The notes: a model not told the origin generated them from the sequence alone. DNA of 64,000 nt from an uncultured Collinsella sp. (GCA_959602645.1 CAUGTZ010000014.1:1-64000); one strand, 5' to 3'; numbered from the stretch's first letter, positions 50,980 through 59,310 are shown. Translations and numbers: made by a program.

Positions 50980-51020
50980 TTTGATAAAACGCAAGCGCTC
51001 GCTGCCTGCGTTTTATCAAA
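50980..51020. terminator. 14-bp hairpin between convergent genes
   Basis: TTTGATAAAACGCA (50980-50993) pairs perfectly with TGCGTTTTATCAAA (51007-51020). It lies between the enzyme gene and the convergent regulator remnant. The outer A/T pairs could serve as T-tail in either direction. Confidence 0.5.
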
Positions 51021-51039
51021 GAAAGATTATTGTCGAGCC

Positions 51040-51318
51040 TTAAATGCCTTTTGTTTGTGTGCCTTCCGCAATCATATTGCGGTTGTAGACCAGGTGCAGA
51101 TACATCGCATCGTGAGCGGCGGTGGGGTTGCGCGTCTCAATGGCGTCGGCCACACCGTGGTGCGTGCGGATGGTCTCCTCGACGAACTTTTTTGCCCGTT
51201 ACGTCGATAAAGAGGGGAACGGATGCCTTGAGCACACCCATCAGACGGGTAACGGCGAGGTTGCCGCCATCCCAGGGCGGCTTCATGGGGTAGCGCCCGT
51301 ACGCATCGAATTTTTCCT
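51040..51318 (-). pseudogene. Broken GntR/FCD-family regulator, C-terminal part
   Basis: On minus, the last codons read EETIRTHHGVADAIETRNP then AAHDAMYLHL and a TAA at 51040. This is the typical end of an FCD ligand domain (HH..I.DAI..R.P.AA..AM..HL). Upstream the homologous reading GRYPMKPPWDGGNLAV continues in another frame, with the shift at the run AAAAAAG (51186-51192). The DNA-binding half is missing; homology ends near 51318 close to a terminator hairpin. An intact FCD regulator lies at 53364. Confidence 0.7.
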
Positions 51319-51336
51319 CTCATAGATGTGCGGCAC

Positions 51337-51374
51337 AAAGAGCCCCGAGTTCATACGAGCTCGGGGCTCTTTTC
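51337..51374. terminator. Strong hairpin upstream of the regulator remnant
   Basis: AAAGAGCCCCGAG pairs with CTCGGGGCTCTTT across a 10-base loop, with A- and T-runs on both sides. It could terminate in either direction. Confidence 0.7.
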
Positions 51375-51398
51375 GTTTGGATTTCAGACGTATTGACA

Positions 51399-51531
51399 GA
51401 CGAAAACAGTCTGCGTCCGGTATTGAGCCATACGAAAGCGAAATTATGCGTCTTAATTCCGTACGCAAATCAAGACGAAAACAGTTTGCGTCTTATATAA
51501 ATCAGTACGCAAACGGTTTTCGTCTTATAAT
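51399..51531 (+). promoter_or_regulatory. Repeat-rich operator array and promoter of the AlbA_2 gene
   Basis: GACGAAAACAGTCTGCGTC at 51399-51417 recurs as AAGACGAAAACAGTTTGCGT at 51473-51492, and inverted as ACGCAAACGGTTTTCGTCTT at 51508-51527. The last two differ by one base across the dyad. GTACGCAAA at 51461 is another partial copy. TATAAT at 51526-51531 overlaps the last site. The layout suggests autorepression by the downstream protein. Confidence 0.6.
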
Positions 51532-51568
51532 ACGGTTATGAATGGTACGAAACGAGGGGGTTGTGCAT

Positions 51569-52822
51569 ATGGTTGTTAGAGAGAGCCCTACAGTCGAATA
51601 CAAGGAAAGCGTCACGCCGACGTTTCTTAAAACGGTGAGCGCCTATGCAAACTATGGGACGGGCAAGATTGAGTTTGGCGTTGATGACGAGGGCGTGGTT
51701 GTCGGCCTTGCAGATCCGGTCGCAGAGTGTCTCCGCATCGAGAACATGATTAATGACAGCTTGGACCCCGCTCCCCGTTACACGCTCGAGCCCGATGAGA
51801 AACACGGGACCGTAATCCTTACGGTTTATGAGGGACAGGACAAACCCTATCGAAGCAAGGGAAAGGCCTACAGGCGAAACGATTCGGCAACGGTGGAGGT
51901 CGACCGGTTTGAGTATGGCAGGCTGACGCTCGAAGGCAGCAACGTAACGTTCGACGCGCTCACGTCGGCTCGCCAGGACTTGAGCTTTCATACGCTCGAG
52001 CATAAGTGTGTTGAACACCTCGGCATTTCCGAGCTAACGTCGGATATCTTGCGTACGCTCCGCTTGCTCGGCAAGGATGGCTATACCAATGCCGCGGCGA
52101 TTTTAGCGGATAAGAATGATTTTCCAGGCATCGACTGCGTCCGTTTTGGCGATACCGAGGATGTGATCTTGGATCGCGAGGCGGCGACAAATGTATCCGC
52201 AATTGAGCAGGCGGACAGGGCGGTGGCTATGTTTGCACGCTACTACCGTTATGAGCGTATCGAAGGGATGGAGCGCGTCCAAACCGATCGAATTCCTCTT
52301 GAGGCATTCCGCGAAGCTGTTGCAAACGCTTTAGTGCATCGGACGTGGGACGTTCGAGCGAACGTTCAAATTGCCCTGTACGATGATCGCGTCGTTGTGA
52401 CCTCCCCCGGATCGCTGCCCGCCGGTTTGACGACGGAACAATACCTGTATGGGCAGATATCCGTGCTCAGAAACCCCATCGTTGCAGAGGCCTTCTTAAA
52501 GCTGGATTACATCGAGAAATTTGGTACGGGAATTGCGCGCATTAGACGTGCCTATCGCGATTCGATCAATCAACCAATTTTTGATGTTCGCGGCGGCATG
52601 GTGGCCGTCACATTGCCCGTTACCGATGCCTTTGAAGGGTCCGAGGAAGAGGTCCAGGTTCTCAAGGCCTTGTCGGGCGGGCGAATTATGTCGCGAAGCG
52701 AGATTGAAAAACAGACGGGGCTGAGCCGCATGCGGACGTTGGCGGCACTCGAATCTCTGCTTGAACGGAATGCAATCGTAAGGCAGGGAACCGGGCGGGC
52801 CACGAAATACGAGCGCTCATAG
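51569..52822 (+). CDS. AlbA_2/HATPase_c_4 transcriptional regulator
   Basis: A 417-residue protein. The N-terminal Schlafen/AlbA_2-like domain begins ESPTVEYKESVTPTFLKTV and contains YANYGTGKIEFGVDDEG and YRRNDS. A middle ATP-binding-like region has AFREAVANALVHRTWD and EKFGTGIARIRRAY. A C-terminal winged helix (SRSEIEKQTGLSRMRTLAALE) follows. Proteins of this plan are common but poorly studied putative regulators. ATG 51569 is chosen because GAGGGGG lies eight bases upstream; ATG 51542 has no site. The repeat array upstream is the likely binding target. The lower-GC leader hints at separate origin. Confidence 0.85.
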   Translation: MVVRESPTVEYKESVTPTFLKTVSAYANYGTGKIEFGVDDEGVVVGLADPVAECLRIENMINDSLDPAPRYTLEPDEKHGTVILTVYEGQDKPYRSKGKAYRRNDSATVEVDRFEYGRLTLEGSNVTFDALTSARQDLSFHTLEHKCVEHLGISELTSDILRTLRLLGKDGYTNAAAILADKNDFPGIDCVRFGDTEDVILDREAATNVSAIEQADRAVAMFARYYRYERIEGMERVQTDRIPLEAFREAVANALVHRTWDVRANVQIALYDDRVVVTSPGSLPAGLTTEQYLYGQISVLRNPIVAEAFLKLDYIEKFGTGIARIRRAYRDSINQPIFDVRGGMVAVTLPVTDAFEGSEEEVQVLKALSGGRIMSRSEIEKQTGLSRMRTLAALESLLERNAIVRQGTGRATKYERS

Positions 52823-52844
52823 TCCAAAAGAGCCATGGTACAAG

Positions 52845-52882
52845 ACGGACCCCAAGCCAGCGTTGGCTTGGGGTCCGTTATA
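52845..52882 (+). terminator. Terminator after the AlbA_2 gene
   Basis: A perfect 15-bp stem, ACGGACCCCAAGCCA with its complement, around GCGT. Only TATAT follows, so termination strength is uncertain. Confidence 0.7.
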
Positions 52883-52915
52883 TCCCGGATGGTAATGGGC
52901 CGATTATTGTCAAGT

Positions 52916-52972
52916 TATAGCAAAGTACAGCGACGTACAGCAAAGTATAGTGAGATATAGCAAGCCGTATAG
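52916..52972. repeat. Ten-base-period TAYAG repeats
   Basis: TATAG or TACAG occurs at 52916, 52926, 52936, 52946 and 52956, exactly every 10 bases, with a sixth at 52968. The intervening pentamers are mostly CAAAG-like. The spacing is near one DNA turn. Confidence 0.75.
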
Positions 52973-52998
52973 CGCGCCTTGATTTTCAACCCTTGATT

Positions 52999-53363
52999 AT
53001 CAACCGTCCGTATTTCACAGCAACTTATAACAGGCTCGGGGTGCCAATTTGGGGTGCAGTAGTGCTGCGCCACGAAAAGGGCCTATCTACTACGTTTAAG
53101 CCGCAGGGGTCAACCATAGTCGGTTTTTTCGAAAATCGACAAGCTGTCTACCTGCGGTTTTGTTTTCACGGTTTTCGGTATGGCCGAGGCTATCCGTGTT
53201 AACGTAATAGATGGGCCACTTTTGTGGCAAGGGGGGCCGATCTGCGGGCCAGGGTAGCTAAAAGAGCCCCGTCCCAAAAAGACTGATTGGGAGCTGGGGC
53301 GTGTCGATGCGATAGTATTACGTGGTGAAATTCGACAAACCGTGAGCTTCATCCGAGGGCTTT
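52999..53363 (+). other. Gene-free repeat-rich region before the GntR gene
   Basis: TCCGTATTTCACAGCAACTT at about 53007 resembles the right arm of the kdp-bracketing repeat. Around 53089-53160 a CCGCAGG/CCTGCGG pair encloses ATCTACTACGTTT and GGTTTTTTCG. GCCCCGTCCCA and TTGGGAGCTGGGGC form a hairpin at about 53266-53299. A 69-codon frame here is judged spurious. The GntR promoter must lie near the right end but is not clear. Confidence 0.5.
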
Positions 53364-54056
53364 ATGGAACAACACCAGCATAATCAGAGCCTGCAAGATC
53401 AGGCATACAACGCATTGCGCTCCAAGATCATCTATGCCGAGCTCAAGCCCGGCACGCGCCTTTCGGCGATTGGTCTGGAAAAGGAGACGGGAATCGGGCG
53501 CACGCCCATTCGCGAGTCTTTTGTGCGCTTGCGTGAGCAGGAGCTGGTGGAAACGCGTCCCAAAAGCGGCACCTATGTCTCAAAAATCAGCATGGAGCGC
53601 GCCGAGAACGCCTGTTTCTTGCGCGAGAAACTCGAGAGAAGCGTGCTCATTAAATGCTGCTCTGCCGTCACGCCCGAGCAAAAGCAGCGGCTCGAGCGGA
53701 TTCTTGCCGAGTCCGAGTCGCTCGACCATAGCGAAACGCGTCGCTTTTTCGATCTGGACAACCTGTTCCATGAGACGTGTTTTGAGATTGCCGGCCGCCA
53801 CATGTTGTGGGATTGGATGAAGAGCGTCAACACACATTTTGAGCGATACAACTGGTTGCGTATGGTGTCGCAGGATCTGGATTGGGAGCCGATTCGTCGG
53901 CAGCATCGCCGAATTCTCGAGGCCATTAAGAAGGGCGATACCGACGCGGCGAGCTACCTGGCAGAGACGCACCTGCATCTGATGCCCGAGGAACAGGGCC
54001 CGGTTATCGCCTTGCATCCCGACTACTTTGAGCTGTCGAAAGACTCGTCAATCTAG
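53364..54056 (+). CDS. GntR-family regulator with FCD domain
   Basis: A 230-residue regulator. The winged-helix start contains ALRSKIIYAELKPGTRLS and GRTPIRESFVRLREQELVE. The all-helical FCD ligand domain (residues about 80-215) ends in HRRILEAIKKGDTDAASYLAETHLH, with histidines that usually bind metal and a carboxylate effector. The effector is unknown. A weak CCGAGGGC site precedes ATG 53364. It stands alone before the LacI gene. Confidence 0.9.
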   Translation: MEQHQHNQSLQDQAYNALRSKIIYAELKPGTRLSAIGLEKETGIGRTPIRESFVRLREQELVETRPKSGTYVSKISMERAENACFLREKLERSVLIKCCSAVTPEQKQRLERILAESESLDHSETRRFFDLDNLFHETCFEIAGRHMLWDWMKSVNTHFERYNWLRMVSQDLDWEPIRRQHRRILEAIKKGDTDAASYLAETHLHLMPEEQGPVIALHPDYFELSKDSSI

Positions 54057-54181
54057 CCCATCGCCGCATCTGCTCGAGACACAAAAACGATGCTGCTCAC
54101 CTACAACGTTTTGCAAGCGAGATTTTTAAAAAAATGCCTAAAATGGCTCAGACTGCCGACAATTGGGAAACGGGGTGCGCT

Positions 54182-55204
54182 ATGGCGCAGATGAGAATCA
54201 AGGACATTGCCGCCGAGGCGGGCGTGAGCCCGGCCACGGTCTCGCGCTACCTCAATAACCGCCCCGGGCAGATGACCGAGGAAACCCGCGCCCGCATCGC
54301 GGCGGTTATCGAGCGCACCGGCTATCGCCCGCGTGCCGCCGCGCGTAATTTGCGCAGCTCGCGCACCAATCTCATCGGTGTGATCTTGGCCGACATTGCT
54401 AACCCGTTCTCCAGCGCCATGCTCGAAGGGCTTTCCGCCAGCGCCGCCGCGCGCGGCTGCTCGCTTATGACTGCCATTAGCGGCAATGATTCCGCCAAGG
54501 AAGCAGAGTCGCTCACCAGACTTATCGATGCCGGTGTGGACGGCCTGGTCGTCAACACCTGTGGCGGCAATGACGAGGCGATTGCCGCGGCTGCGGGGCG
54601 CCTGCCCGTCGTGCTGCTCGACCGCGATGTTGCCGCCGGCGGTGTCGATCTGGTGACCTCCAACAACCGTGAGCTGGTCGCCGGCCTGGTAGACGCCTTG
54701 GCCTCTGCGGGCAGTGAGCGCCTGTGCCTGCTCACCGAGGCAAGCGACGACAGCCCCGTGCGTCGCGAACGCGCCGAGGCGTTTGCCGACGAGCTCTCGC
54801 GCCGCGGCCTGGCCGGCGAGGTCGTCACCTTGGCCGACGGTGGCGCCACGGGTGTCAGTCGCCTGGACGAGACCATCCGCGGCTATGCGGGTAAAAAGCT
54901 CGGCCTCATTGCCGTCAACGGCTTGGTTTTCCTGCGCCTGACCGAGGCGCTGGCCCAGCTGGGGCCCTCGTTGCCGGCGGGTCTCAAGATCGCAACGTTT
55001 GACGACTATCCCTGGAACCACGTGCTCTTTGGCGGTGTGACCACGGCCGCGCAAGACACCCTTACCATTGCCGAGCGCGTAGTCGAGCGCCTGTCCGAGC
55101 GCATCGACGTCGTTACCACTACGGTGGGCGATGCCGCAAAGCTCGCCCCCAAGCGCATCGAGATCCCCGGCCACATCGAACACCGCGCTTCGACCTCGCG
55201 CTAA
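54182..55204 (+). CDS. LacI-family transcriptional regulator
   Basis: A 340-residue regulator. The N-terminal HTH and hinge helix are IKDIAAEAGVSPATVSRYLNN and AAARNLRSSRTNLIGVI. A periplasmic-binding-protein-like sugar domain follows. ATG 54182 with a GGGG site places the HTH at the N-terminus, as in the family; ATG 54134 would add 16 residues without a ribosome site. No sugar gene is adjacent, so the ligand is unknown. Confidence 0.9.
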   Translation: MAQMRIKDIAAEAGVSPATVSRYLNNRPGQMTEETRARIAAVIERTGYRPRAAARNLRSSRTNLIGVILADIANPFSSAMLEGLSASAAARGCSLMTAISGNDSAKEAESLTRLIDAGVDGLVVNTCGGNDEAIAAAAGRLPVVLLDRDVAAGGVDLVTSNNRELVAGLVDALASAGSERLCLLTEASDDSPVRRERAEAFADELSRRGLAGEVVTLADGGATGVSRLDETIRGYAGKKLGLIAVNGLVFLRLTEALAQLGPSLPAGLKIATFDDYPWNHVLFGGVTTAAQDTLTIAERVVERLSERIDVVTTTVGDAAKLAPKRIEIPGHIEHRASTSR

Positions 55205-55257
55205 CCAATCGTTCGCAACAGCCTGTTCGCGCACGTTTTTTGAGCGCTTGATACGCT

Positions 55258-55303
55258 TTAACCCTGCGGAAACATTTTTCTGCGATAGTATCTGCGATAT
55301 AGA
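55258..55303 (+). promoter_or_regulatory. GlnR-box-like site and promoter upstream of glnA
   Basis: TTAAC-n6-GAAAC (55258-55273) matches the actinobacterial GlnR half-box gTnAc-n6-GaAAc except for the first base. TAGTAT (55286) and TATAGA (55298) are possible -10 boxes; TCTGCGATA is directly repeated at 55279 and 55291. A GlnR-like gene lies just downstream of glnA. Confidence 0.4.
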
Positions 55304-55338
55304 CCAGTCGAAACCCGCCCGAAAGAAAGGGGAGCGAC

Positions 55339-56676
55339 ATGAACCAGCAGAACATCGATTACGTACTCCGCTCCGTAGAGCAGCGTGACATCCGCTTTGT
55401 GCGTCTGTGGTTTGTCGACATTCTCGGCCGCCTCAAGAACTTTGCCATTAGCCCCGAGGACCTCGAGGTCGCTTTTGAGGAGGGTATTGGCTTTGACGGC
55501 TCCGCCATCGAGGGCTTTGCCACGCCCGAGGAAGCCGACATGCTGGCGTTCCCCGATGCTTCGACCTTCCAGATTTTGCCGTGGCGTCCGAGCCACAACG
55601 GCGTCGCGCGCGTGTTCTGCGACGTGTGTACTCCCGATCGCAAGCCGTTTGCCGGCGACCCGCGTGATGCCTTGCGCCGCATGTTCCGCAAGGCCGAGAA
55701 GGCTGGCTATCTGCTCAACGTGGGTGCCGAGCTGGAGTATTACTACTTCCCCGACGAGCACACCCCCGAGCCGCTCGACAACGTGGGCTACTTCGATCTT
55801 TCGGTGAGCGATGCCGCCCGCGACCTGCGTCGCAACACGGTCCTCACGCTCGAGAAGATGTCCGTGCCCGTGGAGTACACCTTCCACGCCGCCGGCCGCT
55901 CGCAGCACGGTATGAGCCTGCGCCACGCCGAGGCCCTGAGCATGTCCGACGCCATCACCACGGCCAAACTCATCATTAAGCAGCAGGCCTACGAGAGCGG
56001 TTGCCACGCCTCCTTTATGCCCAAGCCGTTGGCGGGCGAGGATGGCAGCGCTATGTTCCTGTGCCAGTCGCTATTCGACCACGACGGCAACAACGTGTTT
56101 TGGGGCGAGGACGACGAGAAGTACCATCTCTCCGAAATCGCCAAGCACTATATGGCCGGCATTCTGGCGCATGCCCGCGAGATCAGCGCCATCACCAACC
56201 CCACGGTCAACTCGTACAAGCGCATCACCACGGGTGGCGACTCCGTGCCGCAGTACGCCACGTGGGGCCTGCGCAACCGCGCGAGCATGGTCCGCATCCC
56301 GGTCTACAAGCCCGGCAAGCAGCTGTCCACGCGCATCGAGCTTCGTAGCCCCGACCCCATGGCCAACCCGTACCTGGTCAACGCCGTCACGCTGGCGGCT
56401 GGTCTGGACGGCATCGAGCGCAAGCTGGAGCTCCCGCCCGAGGCCACGGCCGAGACGCTCAAGCTCACCGACCGTCAGATGGTCGAGGCCGGCTACACGC
56501 CGCTGCCGCGCTCGCTCAAAGAGGCGCTCGACGTCTTTGAGGACTCGCAGTTTATGAAGGATGCCCTCGGCGAGCACATCCACAGCTTCTTCCTCAAAAA
56601 GAAGCGCGACGAGTGGCATAAGTTTGAGTCCACGATCACCGAGTGGGAGATCAAGCACTACCTGGCGAACTCCTAA
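55339..56676 (+). CDS. glnA: Type I glutamine synthetase, divergent
   Basis: A 445-residue enzyme of the GSI type, expected to make glutamine from glutamate, ammonia and ATP. FDGSAIEGF, AELEYYYF, NPTVNSYKR, LRNRASMVRIP and IELRSPDP are recognisable, and the length is that of the Gram-positive GSI-alpha form. At residues about 235-244 the sequence is DGSAMFLCQS, where glutamine synthetases have NGSGMHxNxS, so the glutamate-binding histidine is absent. The loop GYEAPVY is also replaced by GGDSVPQY. It may use a shifted active site or another amine or acid. AAAGGGGAG precedes ATG 55339. Confidence 0.88.
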   Translation: MNQQNIDYVLRSVEQRDIRFVRLWFVDILGRLKNFAISPEDLEVAFEEGIGFDGSAIEGFATPEEADMLAFPDASTFQILPWRPSHNGVARVFCDVCTPDRKPFAGDPRDALRRMFRKAEKAGYLLNVGAELEYYYFPDEHTPEPLDNVGYFDLSVSDAARDLRRNTVLTLEKMSVPVEYTFHAAGRSQHGMSLRHAEALSMSDAITTAKLIIKQQAYESGCHASFMPKPLAGEDGSAMFLCQSLFDHDGNNVFWGEDDEKYHLSEIAKHYMAGILAHAREISAITNPTVNSYKRITTGGDSVPQYATWGLRNRASMVRIPVYKPGKQLSTRIELRSPDPMANPYLVNAVTLAAGLDGIERKLELPPEATAETLKLTDRQMVEAGYTPLPRSLKEALDVFEDSQFMKDALGEHIHSFFLKKKRDEWHKFESTITEWEIKHYLANS

Positions 56677-56726
56677 TCGCGCTGGCTTGTTTCAGTACGA
56701 TTGAGCTCATTTCTTTGGAGGCCGAT

Positions 56727-57389
56727 ATGTCCGATAAGAGTGCCCTGTTCATGGCGCGCACGACGCGCTTCCACGAGTTTGCCCGCAGCTTGACGACCAC
56801 CCTGGGTGTCGAGGTGAGCCTGGCAACCCCCGATTCGCCGACTGCGGCGCACGACTTTGACCTGCTGATCCTCGATTCCGACGGCATCCGCAGCGACCGC
56901 ATCGATCAGATTGCCAAGTGGCTTGACGATCGCGGCGGTGTCCCCATGCTGGTGATCGTCGACGATGAGGCGCTCGGTACCCTGCGCCTGCCGAATCACG
57001 CGCATGCCGACTTTGTGTGCCCCACGGCGACGCCCAACGAGCTCAAGGCTCGCGCGCAGCGCCTGATGGGCGAGGAGGAGACCGTCACCGCCGACGATGT
57101 GCTCAACATCGATAACCTCGAGATTAATCTGGCTACCTACCAGGTGACACTCGATAACGAGCCCATTGACCTGACGCTGATGGAGTACTCGCTGCTGAGC
57201 TTTTTGGCGACGCATCCCAATCGCGCCTACAGCCGCGAGGTGCTGCTGCACCGCGTGTGGGGCTTTGAGTACTGCGGCGGCACGCGCACCGTCGACGTGC
57301 ACATCCGACGCATCCGCTCCAAGGTGGGCCCGCAGATCGCGGCACACATCACCACCGTCCGCGGCGTGGGCTATCTGTTTAAGGACTAG
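56727..57389 (+). CDS. GlnR-like OmpR-family regulator with atypical receiver
   Basis: A 220-residue regulator. The receiver fold keeps one aspartate (LLILDSDG, D50) but has ALFMART where the acidic pair should be, so normal phosphorylation is unlikely. The winged helix (LTLMEYSLLSFL, VHIRRIRSKV, VRGVGYLF) is standard. Actinobacterial GlnR, the nitrogen regulator, has the same degenerate receiver, and this gene lies 50 bases after glnA. TTGGAGG supports ATG 56727. The GlnR name is inferred from context. Confidence 0.8.
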   Translation: MSDKSALFMARTTRFHEFARSLTTTLGVEVSLATPDSPTAAHDFDLLILDSDGIRSDRIDQIAKWLDDRGGVPMLVIVDDEALGTLRLPNHAHADFVCPTATPNELKARAQRLMGEEETVTADDVLNIDNLEINLATYQVTLDNEPIDLTLMEYSLLSFLATHPNRAYSREVLLHRVWGFEYCGGTRTVDVHIRRIRSKVGPQIAAHITTVRGVGYLFKD

Positions 57390-57393
57390 ATTT

Positions 57394-57430
57394 CCACCAC
57401 AAAGGGGACAGGCACCTTTGTGGTGGTTTT
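57394..57430 (+). terminator. Terminator after the GlnR-like gene
   Basis: CCACCACAAAGG pairs perfectly with CCTTTGTGGTGG, followed by TTTT. The loop is GGACAGGCA, so the structure also contains the GGGGACAG motif. Confidence 0.8.
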
Positions 57431-57544
57431 GACGCAGGTGCGGGTTCCTTTCGAGTTTGCAGCAGAACTTAAGCCTTCCTAAAAGATTGCGTTCTCGTAC
57501 ACGTACGCCCGCATATTGGGGTACAACTCAACGTGAACAATGAT

Positions 57545-57573
57545 GGCCCGCCACGGTGTTTGGCGGGCCTTTG
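57545..57573 (+). terminator. Terminator-like hairpin in the htrA leader
   Basis: GGCCCGCC pairs with GGCGGGCC around a nine-base loop, then TTTGG. It lies 26 bases before the htrA start and far from the upstream gene, which already has its own terminator. It may regulate read-through. Confidence 0.4.
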
Positions 57574-57598
57574 GTTATTTGACGAAAGGATCGCAGCT

Positions 57599-59062
57599 AT
57601 GAGCGAGAACGATTCCCAGCGTCCCCAGGATGTTGGCAATGCCGGCGAGACTCAGCAGCAGCCGCGCGTGCAGGTGGAGTCGACGCCTGCCGACGGCAAC
57701 AACATTCCCTACGTGCAGGCCTACGATACGCAGACCGGCAAGCCGCTGGGCGGCCAACAGGTCGTGAACAAGCACACGGTGGTCAAGACCAAGACCAAAA
57801 AGCTGCCGATCTTTATTACAGCGCTTGCCGGCTGCGCATGTGGTGCCCTGCTGGTCATTGCGCTCATTATGAGCGGTACGCTCGATATCGGTGGCGGCAA
57901 GAATGCCGTGACGGCGGGCGCTTCGGGTTCGTCGACGCAAAAGATCACCATCGACTCCGAGGACACCACGCTGGCCGAGGCCGTTTCTGCCAAGGCCCTG
58001 CCCTCTGTGGTTTCCATCACCGCCACTTCGAGCGGTGGCCAGAATGGCTCGCTTTCGCAGTCTGCCGACGAGTCGGACAACTCGGGCAGCGTCGGTTCGG
58101 GCGTGGTGCTCGATACCGAGGGCCATATCCTCACCAACAACCACGTGGTCGATGGCTATGACCAGTACGTAGTGACCATGGACGACGGCACCACCTACGA
58201 GGCCGAGTTCGTGGGCAACGACGCTTCGAGCGACCTGGCCGTCATCAAGCTCAAGGACGCCGACGCCTCCAAGCTCACGCCGATTGAGATCGGTGATTCC
58301 TCCAAGCTCAACGTGGGCGAGTGGGTCATGGCGATCGGCTCGCCCTTCGGCAACGAACAGTCTGTCTCCACCGGTATCGTCTCGGCGCTGTATCGCTCCA
58401 CGGCCATGAGCTCTACCAGCGGCAACACCATCTATGCCAACATGATCCAGACCGATGCCGCCATCAATCCGGGCAACTCCGGCGGCGCGCTCGTCAACGA
58501 CAATGGCGAGCTTGTGGGTATCAACTCGCTTATCGAGAGCTACTCGGGCTCCAGCTCGGGCGTGGGTTTTGCCATTCCGGTTAACTACGCCAAGAACATT
58601 GCCGACCAGATCATCGACGGTAAGACGCCGGTGCATCCGTACATGGGCGCTACGCTTTCGAGCGTCAATGCGCTTAACGCCCGCACCAACAAGTTGAGCA
58701 CCGATAGCGGCGCGTATGTGGCGAGCGTCGTTGAGGATGGTCCTGCCGCCAAGGCCGGCATTCAGGAGGGCGACGTCATCACCAAGCTGGGCGACGATGA
58801 GATTTCGAGCGCCGACGGCCTGATCATCGCGCTGCGCAGCCACGAGGTGGGCGAGAAGGTCGAGATCACGCTCATGCGCGGCAAGGAAGAGAAGAAGGTC
58901 ACCGTCGAGCTGGGCTCCGACGAGGAGCTGCAGAACCAGCAGCTGGACGACAGTTCGACCGACACCGGCAACGGCGGTATTACCGACGAGCAGCTGCGCC
59001 AGTACCTGGAGGAGCTGCTGGGCCAGCAAGGTCAGGGTCAGGGCAACGGTCAGGGTTTCTAA
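57599..59062 (+). CDS. HtrA/DegP-type serine protease with PDZ domain
   Basis: A 487-residue membrane-anchored protease. A cytoplasmic hydrophilic head (residues 1-65) is followed by one membrane helix (IFITALAGCACGALLVIALI) and the trypsin-like domain. The catalytic residues are His in TNNHVV (about 180), Asp in SSDLAVIKL (about 210) and Ser in PGNSGGAL (about 293). A PDZ domain (SVVEDGPAAKAGIQEGDVI) and a Gln/Gly-rich tail complete it. It degrades or refolds damaged exported proteins. GAAAGGA supports ATG 57599. Confidence 0.95.
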   Translation: MSENDSQRPQDVGNAGETQQQPRVQVESTPADGNNIPYVQAYDTQTGKPLGGQQVVNKHTVVKTKTKKLPIFITALAGCACGALLVIALIMSGTLDIGGGKNAVTAGASGSSTQKITIDSEDTTLAEAVSAKALPSVVSITATSSGGQNGSLSQSADESDNSGSVGSGVVLDTEGHILTNNHVVDGYDQYVVTMDDGTTYEAEFVGNDASSDLAVIKLKDADASKLTPIEIGDSSKLNVGEWVMAIGSPFGNEQSVSTGIVSALYRSTAMSSTSGNTIYANMIQTDAAINPGNSGGALVNDNGELVGINSLIESYSGSSSGVGFAIPVNYAKNIADQIIDGKTPVHPYMGATLSSVNALNARTNKLSTDSGAYVASVVEDGPAAKAGIQEGDVITKLGDDEISSADGLIIALRSHEVGEKVEITLMRGKEEKKVTVELGSDEELQNQQLDDSSTDTGNGGITDEQLRQYLEELLGQQGQGQGNGQGF

Positions 59063-59088
59063 CGAGCCGTTTCGCACATGCCGAAGCC

Positions 59089-59128
59089 AGAGGGGCTGTT
59101 CCGCCAGCGCGGGACAGCCCCTCTTTTC
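59089..59128 (+). terminator. Terminator after htrA
   Basis: AGAGGGGCTGT pairs with ACAGCCCCTCT (with inner CCG/CGG), followed by TTTCTTATT. Confidence 0.85.
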
Positions 59129-59141
59129 TTATTGATCCGTT

Positions 59142-59162
59142 GGGGACGGAGGAAAACGGATC
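59142..59162. repeat. GGGGAC repeat, single arm
   Basis: These 21 bases match the right arm of the palindrome at 23773-23793 with one change. A GATCCG at 59134 lets the unit fold as GATCCGT...ACGGATC. Confidence 0.7.
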
Positions 59163-59310
59163 ATTTAGAACTGGCAAGGGCATGGTTTAATCGCGCGATC
59201 CACCCCAGTCTGGCGGCTGCCGATTCGGTGCGGTTCGAAAGGGTTATTCAGCGCCATGGTGACCGGTGGTACTCTTGTATCCGTTTGAAATCGAGCGAAG
59301 GAGTGCCGCT

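Noticed and set aside
52993..53202. 69-codon frame in the repeat-rich gap before the GntR gene
   Set aside because: It consists of sequence related to dispersed repeats, lacks a ribosome site and has unusual composition.
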